Assembly: GCA_030740335.1 (NCBI GenBank)
Contig: JASLXL010000239.1
Location: 1 to 5,059, forward strand
Source of the DNA: SAR202 cluster bacterium
GTDB taxonomy: Bacteria; Chloroflexota; Dehalococcoidia; SAR202; CAJWER01
Length of the DNA: 5,059 nt
Reading direction: 5' to 3'
Made by a program: the position numbers and the translations under genes. Shown here piece after piece: positions 1 through 4,593 of this stretch. The notes beneath the pieces are model-generated. The model was not told the origin of the DNA. It worked only from the letters and a program-made list of their open reading frames with translations, and ran no database searches. Positions within the stretch are counted from its first letter, which is position 1. The number at the start of each line of letters is the position of its first letter.

Positions 1-40
1 GTGGCATAATGCCACGGATATCATCCTTGTTCACCGTCAT
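1..40 (-). CDS. 5' end of a probable DapA-family (dihydrodipicolinate synthase/N-acetylneuraminate lyase-type) aldolase, truncated by window edge
   Basis: Only the first 13 codons are inside the window, reading MTVNKDDIRGIMP. The start is firm: AGGAGG (complement of 47-52) stands 6 nt before the ATG, the same spacing as at the other SD-led minus-strand genes here. The short stretch RGIMP after a charged N-terminus resembles the opening of DapA-superfamily class I aldolases, which commonly begin with a G-(I/V)-x-P segment before the first barrel strand. Family knowledge: these Schiff-base TIM barrels include 2-keto-3-deoxy-sugar-acid aldolases and 5-keto-4-deoxyglucarate dehydratase, which take the products of enolase-superfamily dehydratases. 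That pairing with the divergent gene at 2013-3200 supports the guess. It lies 139 nt downstream of the glycosidase-like gene on the same strand. The existence of a gene is quite sure; the family rests on 13 residues plus context. Confidence 0.55.
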   Translation of the reverse strand, partial: MTVNKDDIRGIMP

Positions 41-102
41 CTAAATCCTCCTATCCAACTTGAGTGCAACGGTCGTCTACTAACCTAAATTTTCTCATTC
101 CC

Positions 103-115
103 GATAGGTCCTATC
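103..115. promoter_or_regulatory. 13-bp palindrome, possible operator upstream of the aldolase-like gene
   Basis: GATAGG and CCTATC flank a single central T, a perfect 6+1+6 dyad, 62 bp upstream of the ATG at 40. The size and symmetry suit a dimeric repressor site. A second, weaker dyad (GACAT/ATGTC with a 5-nt gap) lies at 138-152. The rest of the 41-179 spacer is AT-richer than the genes and shows no convincing sigma70 promoter or U-tract terminator, so this gene may be read from the glycosidase promoter, from an unrecognised promoter, or from both. Confidence 0.35.
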
Positions 116-179
116 TAATGGTCTTAAACAATCCAGTGACATCTGCAATGTCGAATTAAAGCCCTCTCTGAAAGTAGTT

Positions 180-1700
180 TCACTCGAAATGGAAAGCGTA
201 CAGCCGCGCCCTGCGCATGCGGAACTTGAGCCGGACCGTCTTCCCTTGCCAGGCGGACAGATCGGACTCTCCCTGCCAGGTCACCGCGTGGCTCAGGAGC
301 TTGTGGCCGGTGATAGGGTCGCAATCGTCGAAGGACCGCCCGTAGACCGGCACGGCGGGCGTACTCATGGTCTCGTGGGAGGCGTCTACCAGAGCGACGC
401 GCACATTGCCGCGGTATCGGGTCCAAGCGTTCAGCACCAGTCGCCCGCCTGTGAACGTGAAAGGCACGGTTGAAAAGCCGCCTTCGGTTTCGGCTTCCAG
501 CGACGTGAACCCGTCCCTCCGCCAGGTCGCCCGGCAGATGTATCCCACGTAGCCGCCCGTGGGGCTCGGATAGGCCTCTTGCAGCAGGCTCTCGGGACGA
601 TCGTACATGTTGTTGTGGGAGTACCGGCAGGGGGTTATGGCGAGGGACAATTCATCGGGCTCAAGAGAGACAAGCCCTATCCCTGCGAAGACACCTGCCT
701 CCCAGTCTCTGGCTGGGTCCCCACTGGTACCAGGATCCCCGGACGGGATTATCGGTTCGCGGATGGGGCGCTCCCAACTCACCCCGTCGCGGCTCGTCAT
801 GAGGTGCACTTGTCTGATGTCCTTCTGCCGCTCGTAGAGAGCGGGGAACATCAAATGAGCGTCGGCATCGGGCCACGGCGTATAGGCGTTAGTGTAGATG
901 TCCGCGCCCGGATTGTCGTTCAGGTCGAGGGACACGATGGTCTTGGGCGGCGGCCAGTTCTCGAAGTCTTCGGTCTCCGAGTAAGCTATGGTTCGGCGCC
1001 CGTGGAATCTGCCCGACTCGTGGCCAGTCCATCCTCGGAAGTAGCCCACGTAGCGTCCCTTTTGCTCGTCAAACCGGGCCCCGATCTGGGTGTCGCTGAA
1101 GTAGTCGTGGACGATCGGTTTTTCAATAGCCGTCCAACTTAGCCCGTCGGGCGAGTTCGCTCCGTAGACGCATCGGCTGCCGTCTCGTTGGTGCCCACGG
1201 TGAATCAGCTTGTACCGCTTGTCTGGCGGGGCAGTGGGGTCTTTGAACATGGATGCTGTCGGCACCGGCCTGTTCAGTGAGACATCGAGTCCGTAGACCA
1301 GATTATTGTCTTTCGAGCCTTCGAACTCGACCGTGCCTACAGAAGGTTTTACCCAGCTGACGCCGTCCTTAGACTCAGCGTAGCAGAGCATGTAGGTGTT
1401 CGGCTTCTCCACGCGACCTTGCGAGTTTCCGCCGTCGTACACCGTATAGTAGAGTCGATAGAGTCCATCGTCCTCGAAGATCGTGGTATGTAGGGTGAAG
1501 GATCCTTCCCAAGGCCTCTCCAGCGCCACCATTGGTTCCGGATCGATGCGAGGTTGATGCGCGACGATACGCACCCCGTAGGGCATCTCCCAACTGCCCT
1601 GTTGGGCGTCCCCCCAGGATACGCCATAACCGGGCTCCACCAAAGACCAGTCGATGAAGACGTGCTTTTGCCTGCCCAGCCTAGGAATTTTGAACGCCAT
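180..1700 (-). CDS. glycosyl hydrolase-like five-bladed beta-propeller protein (GH32/GH43-type fold), 506 aa
   Basis: Probably a cytoplasmic glycoside hydrolase or related carbohydrate-active enzyme; no signal peptide or membrane segment is visible. The start at 1700 is fixed by AAGGAGG (complement of 1707-1713) with a 6-nt spacer; a GTG 69 nt upstream is in frame but has no SD. The N-terminus carries FIDWSLVE (15-22), like the blade-1 acidic motif of this family. S/T-x-DG-(V/L)-SW repeats occur at 109-116, 182-189 and 302-309, with a looser copy at 241-249; these are Asp-box-like blade turns. MFKDPTAPPDKRYK (151-164) and LYRLYYTVY (80-88) are typical of the family. Residues about 400-506 form a C-terminal beta domain ending in a VTWQG...GKTVRLKFRMRRARLYAF pattern seen in uncharacterised bacterial GH-like proteins. 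Exact substrate is not deducible. The next gene on this strand is the aldolase-like start at 40, and an acid-sugar dehydratase diverges on the other side, suggesting a role in feeding sugar acids into that route. I see no clear terminator after it. Confidence 0.8.
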   Translation of the reverse strand: MAFKIPRLGRQKHVFIDWSLVEPGYGVSWGDAQQGSWEMPYGVRIVAHQPRIDPEPMVALERPWEGSFTLHTTIFEDDGLYRLYYTVYDGGNSQGRVEKPNTYMLCYAESKDGVSWVKPSVGTVEFEGSKDNNLVYGLDVSLNRPVPTASMFKDPTAPPDKRYKLIHRGHQRDGSRCVYGANSPDGLSWTAIEKPIVHDYFSDTQIGARFDEQKGRYVGYFRGWTGHESGRFHGRRTIAYSETEDFENWPPPKTIVSLDLNDNPGADIYTNAYTPWPDADAHLMFPALYERQKDIRQVHLMTSRDGVSWERPIREPIIPSGDPGTSGDPARDWEAGVFAGIGLVSLEPDELSLAITPCRYSHNNMYDRPESLLQEAYPSPTGGYVGYICRATWRRDGFTSLEAETEGGFSTVPFTFTGGRLVLNAWTRYRGNVRVALVDASHETMSTPAVPVYGRSFDDCDPITGHKLLSHAVTWQGESDLSAWQGKTVRLKFRMRRARLYAFHFE

Positions 1701-1757
1701 GGCTGACCTCCTTCTTGATGCCTGATCAGCTACTTTCCAAGCATACTCTGATACAAG

Positions 1758-1791
1758 CACAACATCCACCAGGAACTGCGGGGATGTTGTG
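1758..1791. promoter_or_regulatory. perfect 10-bp inverted repeat in the divergent spacer, candidate operator
   Basis: CACAACATCC (1758-1767) and its exact reverse complement GGATGTTGTG (1782-1791) are separated by 14 nt. The dyad lies 58 bp upstream of the glycosidase ATG and 62 bp upstream of the enolase-side -35 box, so one bound regulator could act on both directions. It could also form a hairpin in the glycosidase-side leader RNA, but there is no U-tract, so a terminator is unlikely. I found no convincing sigma70 promoter for the glycosidase-like gene; TATGCT on the minus strand (complement of 1738-1743) is a possible -10 without a good -35. Confidence 0.5.
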
Positions 1792-1853
1792 GTGGCGAAA
1801 ATGGCCTAACGCTTGAGAGAGACCATGAAGTTTACGACCATCCCGTCAACATC

Positions 1854-1882
1854 TTTACGCAGGTTGTTCCCTAACCTATACT
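1854..1882 (+). promoter_or_regulatory. sigma70-type promoter for the enolase-superfamily gene
   Basis: TTTACG (1854-1859, 4/6 to consensus -35) and TATACT (1877-1882, 5/6 to consensus -10) are separated by exactly 17 bp. The predicted start near 1889 gives a leader of about 120 nt before the ATG at 2013. The dyad at 1758-1791 is just upstream and a hairpin at 1885-1906 just downstream. Confidence 0.5.
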
Positions 1883-1884
1883 GC

Positions 1885-1906
1885 CCCCCAGTCCCATCTA
1901 TGGGGG
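1885..1906 (+). promoter_or_regulatory. C-rich/G-rich hairpin at the predicted transcription start of the enolase gene
   Basis: CCCCCA (1885-1890) pairs with TGGGGG (1901-1906) around a 10-nt loop. An alternative nested pairing of CCCA (1894-1897) with TGGG (1901-1904) uses the same right arm. It begins 2 nt after the -10 box, so it may be an operator overlapping +1 or a 5'-end RNA stem. It is not followed by a T-run, so it is not a standard terminator. Confidence 0.35.
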
Positions 1907-2012
1907 CTTCCCATCCCTCTTCATGACCAAGAACGATAACCTGATCTGCGGGTATCGTTGGACAGGGGACGTCGACGCCATCCAACTACCTAGAGGAACA
2001 CGAGAGAAACAG

Positions 2013-3200
2013 ATGAAGATTACCGATATCGAGACGTTCATCGTCGACGGAGGATGGCGGCCCTGGATCTTCGTGAAGGTCTCGACCGATCAGGGTCTCA
2101 CCGGCTACGGGGAGTGCTCCGACTCTCGCTCGCCCCTGGGGGTCGTGGGCACCATCCAGGATCTTAAGCCTCTGCTGATTGGCCAGGACCCTCGGGCCTA
2201 TGAGATGCGGTTCTGGGACATGGTCCGCCTTCAGCGTCAAAGTATGGGCGGTATCGCGGCCAAGGCCATGGCCGGCGTAGAGCTGGCGTTGCTGGACGTG
2301 AAGGCCAAGGCGCTGGGAATATCCGTCGTGGAGCTTTTCGGCGGCCCGACTCGCGACACCGTGCGGGTATACTGGTCCCACTGCGGGACCTCTCGCGCCT
2401 TTAACTCCGATCTGCTGGGCACACCTCCTATTTGTTCCATGGATGACATCGGCGCTCTGGGACGCGAGGTGGTCGAGCGTGGTTTCACGGCCCTCAAAAC
2501 GAACATCGTCATCCCCGGAGATCCGGCTTCGGTATGGTTCGGAGGCTTTGGGGGAGGTCCCGGTACCACTGACCAAACGGTAAGCAGCCGGATGCTTCGC
2601 CACATCGAGACCCTTATCGGCACCTTCCGGGACGCCGTCGGGCCGGACGTGGACATTAACCTGGACCTGAATTTCAACTACAAGCCCGAGAGTGCGATGC
2701 GCATCGCCAAGATGCTGGAGCAGTTCGACCTGCTCTGGCTCGAGATCGACATGTACGACCCTGAGGCGATGCTTCAGATCAAGGAGTCTACAACGACCAA
2801 AATCTGCACCGGCGAAAACCTCTACTACATGCGTGAATTTATGCCATACTTCCAGCTGCACGCCGCCGACGTGTTCATGGTGGACGTGCCCTGGAACGGC
2901 TTTAGCCAGGCGAAGAAGGTAGGCGATCTGGCGGAGGTCTTCCAGCTAAACGTGGCCCCGCACAACTACTACAGCCATCTGTCGACCTTTATCAGCGCTG
3001 GGCTGTGTGCTGTACTGCCCAACGTCCGCATCATGGAGATAGACATCGACGACGTGCCCTGGAAGGATGACCTAGTCACCAGCAGGCCCGAGATCGTCGA
3101 CGGCCACATGACGGTACCCTCCGGCCCCGGATGGGGCACCGACCTGAACGAGGAGGCTGCCAGGGAGCACGCCTGGGATGGAACATTGGCAACCTGGTAG
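2013..3200 (+). CDS. mandelate racemase/muconate lactonizing enzyme-family protein (enolase superfamily), probable acid-sugar dehydratase, 395 aa
   Basis: Enolase-superfamily enzymes abstract a proton alpha to a carboxylate using a Mg-bound enolate; the mandelate racemase (MR) group includes sugar-acid dehydratases and lactone isomerases. An N-terminal capping domain (about 1-110) ends with the family's AGVELALLDVKAKALGISVVELFGG-like helix signature (87-111, quoted here only in outline). The barrel keeps the MR-type residues: K162 at the end of strand 2 (LKTN), metal ligands D218 (in LDLNFNY, with N220 at the usual D+2 position), E244 (WLEID) and E268 (CTGEN), then a D291/H317 dyad (VDVPW; APHNYY) and E342 (MEID). 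Both a Lys and a His base are therefore present, consistent with activity. The residue two after K162 is Asn, not the usual Lys, Arg or His, and a Gly-rich insert follows (177-184). I chose the ATG at 2013 because homologues begin with M-K-I-T-x-(I/V)-E and GAGAG lies 6 nt upstream; an in-frame ATG at 1923 lacks an SD. The substrate cannot be read from sequence. Confidence 0.88.
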   Translation: MKITDIETFIVDGGWRPWIFVKVSTDQGLTGYGECSDSRSPLGVVGTIQDLKPLLIGQDPRAYEMRFWDMVRLQRQSMGGIAAKAMAGVELALLDVKAKALGISVVELFGGPTRDTVRVYWSHCGTSRAFNSDLLGTPPICSMDDIGALGREVVERGFTALKTNIVIPGDPASVWFGGFGGGPGTTDQTVSSRMLRHIETLIGTFRDAVGPDVDINLDLNFNYKPESAMRIAKMLEQFDLLWLEIDMYDPEAMLQIKESTTTKICTGENLYYMREFMPYFQLHAADVFMVDVPWNGFSQAKKVGDLAEVFQLNVAPHNYYSHLSTFISAGLCAVLPNVRIMEIDIDDVPWKDDLVTSRPEIVDGHMTVPSGPGWGTDLNEEAAREHAWDGTLATW

Positions 3201-3402
3201 GAACTAGGTGCTCGTTGTTGGGGGTGCGAGGAAGGGGCGAGCCCTCGCGGGGACCTGAGGTGGGGCCCATTGCTAGCCACGACAGTGTACCTGGAGAGAA
3301 AGTAGTTTGGCGTTGCCATCCGTTGCACCAAGCTAATGGGCGACATGATTGGCGCATTTTGGTAAGACACTGAGTCTACCCATAATGCAAACTCAATAAG
3401 CC
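3201..3402. other. intergenic stretch with an imperfect long-range inverted repeat
   Basis: No coding frame with an SD or family resemblance is visible. Two arms can pair: GCCCATTGCT (3265-3274) with AGCTAATGGGC (3331-3341), 10 pairs with one bulged T, across a 56-nt loop. Shorter G/C-rich stems occur at 3227-3250 (GCGAGG/CCTCGC). Neither is followed by a T-run, so I cannot name a terminator for the enolase-superfamily gene that ends at 3200. Confidence 0.4.
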
Positions 3403-3678
3403 GTGGCCCAAAGCTCACAGTACCCCTTCCGTCTGTCCGCTCATCTGCATCACCTGAACGGGCCTCGTGTCTATCGTCGCACTATATCTCTGATCCTTTC
3501 GAGTCTTGAAGCGTCGGCAAGGTGGACTTCCCACGACATCAACTACCAGCCGAGCTGCCTGGCGATCCTGGACACCGAGTCCTCTCCCTTGGCACCAGTG
3601 ACGGAGGAGTGGTTGACGACATCTCGCGCCAAGAACTTCGATCCAGACACATGGTCTGAGAAGTTTACGTTGGCCTAG
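3403..3678 (+). pseudogene. unrecognised ORF, possibly the 3' remnant of a gene
   Basis: A 91-codon frame opens at a GTG with no Shine-Dalgarno site, 3 nt after an in-frame TAA at 3397. From about 3517 to the TAG at 3676-3678 the codons end mostly in G or C (roughly three quarters by hand count) and the peptide has a natural composition, with a Trp/acidic-rich tail ending EKFTLA. Before 3517 this bias fades. That pattern suits a 3' fragment of a decayed or truncated gene whose front half has been lost. I do not recognise the family. It stops 16 nt short of the convergent small gene at 3695. It could also be a chance open frame or a poorly started real small gene. Confidence 0.3.
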
Positions 3679-3694
3679 TCCGTGGTGCTGGGGG

Positions 3695-3919
3695 TTATTC
3701 TGTCGGGACTTCGTCCAGATACTGCTCTGGCAGCCTCAGGGTGACCGTAGCACCCGTCTCCATCCGGACTGTCACGAAGTAGTAGTCCTGGTAGAAAGAG
3801 GGCGCGTTGATGCCGCCGATTCCGACGTGCCCCGACATTCCGACGAATCCCATGACAAGCCCTATGGCATTCTCGTTGATGCGAACCCGCTGACCCGGTG
3901 TGTACTTTGGCCTGGGCAT
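3695..3919 (-). CDS. small basic-N-terminus protein with SH3-like/KOW-like beta-barrel features, 74 aa
   Basis: Function unknown. The segment YTPGQRVRIN (6-15) followed by a Gly-rich strand-turn-strand region (20-36, G-x-V-x-G-F-x-G pattern) and then a V-T-V-R-x-E-T-G-A-T-V-T-L-R strand pair (49-62) resembles small SH3-like barrels, in which a PGQ/PGD-x-V motif starts the first strand. No signal peptide or membrane helix is visible. The ATG at 3919 is preceded not by a Shine-Dalgarno site but by an extended -10 box ending 7 nt upstream, so translation probably starts at the very 5' end of the mRNA. The frame is open for 25 more codons upstream, but that part overlaps the promoter and has no SD. 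It stands alone downstream of the tautomerase terminator, in its own transcription unit. The gene is likely real from its protein-like composition; the fold is an inference. Confidence 0.6.
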   Translation of the reverse strand: MPRPKYTPGQRVRINENAIGLVMGFVGMSGHVGIGGINAPSFYQDYYFVTVRMETGATVTLRLPEQYLDEVPTE

Positions 3920-3926
3920 GCAGGAT

Positions 3927-3935
3927 AGTATAGCA
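3927..3935 (-). promoter_or_regulatory. extended -10 promoter of the 74-aa small gene, leaderless start
   Basis: On the minus strand TGC-TATACT is an extended -10 element (TGn plus a 5/6 match). Exactly 7 nt separate it from the ATG at 3919, the usual distance from a -10 box to +1. No good -35 is seen, as is normal for extended -10 promoters. Together with the missing SD this points to a leaderless transcript. Confidence 0.5.
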
Positions 3936-3995
3936 CAAACGTTCTTATGCCGGGCGATAAAATATGAGCGTCCTAGCCACGGGGTGAGCCGCACG

Positions 3996-4029
3996 AGAAA
4001 GACCCCGACGAACTCGCCGGGGTCTTTCT
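3996..4029 (-). terminator. intrinsic terminator of the tautomerase-like gene
   Basis: AGAAAGACCCCG (3996-4007) and CGGGGTCTTTCT (4018-4029) are perfect 12-bp complements with a 10-nt loop. The stem core is G/C and the outer part is A/T-rich, giving a T-rich 3' arm in both directions. It lies 32 nt downstream of the tautomerase stop and upstream of the next gene's promoter, separating the two units. It could also stop plus-strand read-through. Confidence 0.8.
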
Positions 4030-4061
4030 ATAAATACGGGTCGTACGGGACGGGGACTATG

Positions 4062-4208
4062 CTATACGGGGTTGTCCTTGAACGATATCTTGACGTTCTC
4101 CCGTGGAGCTTTCGCGATGTCTACGAGGGCATCGGTGATCGCTTTCGCGACCTTGTCTTTCTGCTCCTGAGTCCTCCCCGCGTTCCACTCTATCTTGACA
4201 TCTGGCAT
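4062..4208 (-). CDS. short 4-oxalocrotonate tautomerase-family protein, 48 codons
   Basis: Family knowledge: 4-OT-type tautomerases lose Met and use the exposed N-terminal Pro1 as general base to shift keto-enol double bonds. Here the gene encodes MPDVKIEWNAGRTQEQ..., so Pro1 is in place; counting from Pro1, Arg11 and the GRTxEQK segment match classical 4-OT without gaps, and the helix plus A33-P34 and the second strand VKISF (38-42) follow. Position 39, Arg in 4-OT, is Lys here. The protein stops after 47 mature residues, while classical members have about 60, so Phe50 and the C-terminal hairpin are absent. AGGAGGAGG (complement of 4215-4223) with a 6-nt spacer and the need for Pro at position 2 select the ATG at 4208 over one two codons upstream. 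It is a single-gene unit with its own promoter and terminator. Link to the sugar-acid locus is unproven. Confidence 0.8.
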   Translation of the reverse strand: MPDVKIEWNAGRTQEQKDKVAKAITDALVDIAKAPRENVKISFKDNPV

Positions 4209-4238
4209 GTGCATCCTCCTCCTATGAGTCTGGGCCAT

Positions 4239-4267
4239 ATTGTAGCAGTCCGGAGTAGGCTGCGGAA
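4239..4267 (-). promoter_or_regulatory. promoter of the tautomerase-like gene
   Basis: On the minus strand TGC-TACAAT (complement of 4239-4247) is an extended -10 with a 5/6 hexamer; 17 bp upstream TTCCGC (complement of 4262-4267) is a weak -35. The predicted start near 4232 gives a leader of about 24 nt that just includes the SD site. The TGC-TAnnnT form is the same as at the 74-aa small gene. Confidence 0.5.
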
Positions 4268-4340
4268 ACATCCGATTGCGCAGTGAATATGCTATTTCCG
4301 ATGAAAGAGGTGCGGTGCTCGGTGCGTGTTAAGCACTAAG

Positions 4341-4369
4341 TGGACAGGTGTTATGCGATTGGATAGCAT
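4341..4369 (+). promoter_or_regulatory. candidate sigma70-type promoter for the moxR-like gene
   Basis: TGGACA (4341-4346, 5/6 to -35) and TAGCAT (4364-4369, 4/6 to -10) are 17 bp apart. Transcription from here would give a leader of about 220 nt before the TTG start at 4594. A closer alternative, TTGCTG (4538-4543) with TACCTA 17 bp downstream, is weaker at the -10. Confidence 0.4.
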
Positions 4370-4410
4370 GTGTCGATTCCTGTGCCCTTGTCTGGTCTGC
4401 TCCGGCCCGC

Positions 4411-4535
4411 TACCTCGACCAGCGATGACCTGAAGGTCGATGTTCGAGGCGGGACGCCTCGAGTAGAAGGCCAGCAAGAATCCGGTCGCACGCAAGTCTT
4501 GTAAATCAGGTTGAGATAGACGCCTCGACCTCGAT
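4411..4535 (+). repeat. repeat-rich leader upstream of the moxR-like gene with duplicated hairpin arms
   Basis: TCGAGGCG (4444-4451) and CGCCTCGA (4455-4462) form a perfect 8-bp inverted repeat with a 3-nt loop. The right arm recurs at 4521-4528 as part of the exact 10-nt direct repeat GACGCCTCGA (4453-4462 and 4519-4528). CCTCGACC is also present twice (4413-4420 and 4523-4530), and CGACC (4416-4420) can pair with GGTCG (4435-4439). The left arm therefore has two possible partners. The remaining spacer (4268-4410 and 4536-4581) holds no gene I can support. Confidence 0.5.
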
Positions 4536-4581
4536 TTTGCTGCGAAAAGCACTACTCAATACCTACTGTGAGTTCTGTACC

Positions 4582-4588
4582 AAGGAGG
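4582..4588 (+). promoter_or_regulatory. Shine-Dalgarno site fixing a TTG start for the moxR-like gene
   Basis: AAGGAGG is followed by the 5-nt spacer CCAAA and TTG at 4594. No ATG or GTG occurs in this frame between the stop at 4426-4428 and the TTG, and the first in-frame ATG falls inside the Walker A motif, so the TTG is the only well-supported start. Confidence 0.8.
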
Positions 4589-4593
4589 CCAAA

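Noticed and set aside
579..1142. Plus-strand open frame of 187 codons opposite the glycosidase-like gene
   Set aside because: Antisense to a well-supported gene with SD and family motifs; no recognisable domain in the frame.
1986..2861. Long minus-strand open frame of 291 codons opposite the enolase-superfamily gene
   Set aside because: It lies antisense to a clear family member, has His/Val/Leu-biased low-quality composition and no SD; it is a shadow of the high-GC3 gene.
170..3308. Repeated 11-mer GAAAGTAGTTT at 170-180 and 3298-3308
   Set aside because: The two copies flank the divergent locus, which hinted at element ends, but they are short direct copies with no matching flanks, no transposase and no target duplication visible; most likely chance.
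3900..4286. Plus-strand frame of 128 codons across the small-gene region
   Set aside because: It runs through the intrinsic terminator and antisense to the tautomerase-like gene, without an SD or domain.
4368..4433. Cys-rich 21-codon frame (ATG to TGA) in the moxR leader
   Set aside because: The CxC-like spacing caught the eye, but the ATG overlaps the predicted -10 box and has no SD, so it would not be translated from that promoter.
4292..4552. Minus-strand frame of 86 codons between the tautomerase and moxR genes
   Set aside because: No SD, Arg/Ser-rich random-looking composition, and it covers the repeat-rich leader.
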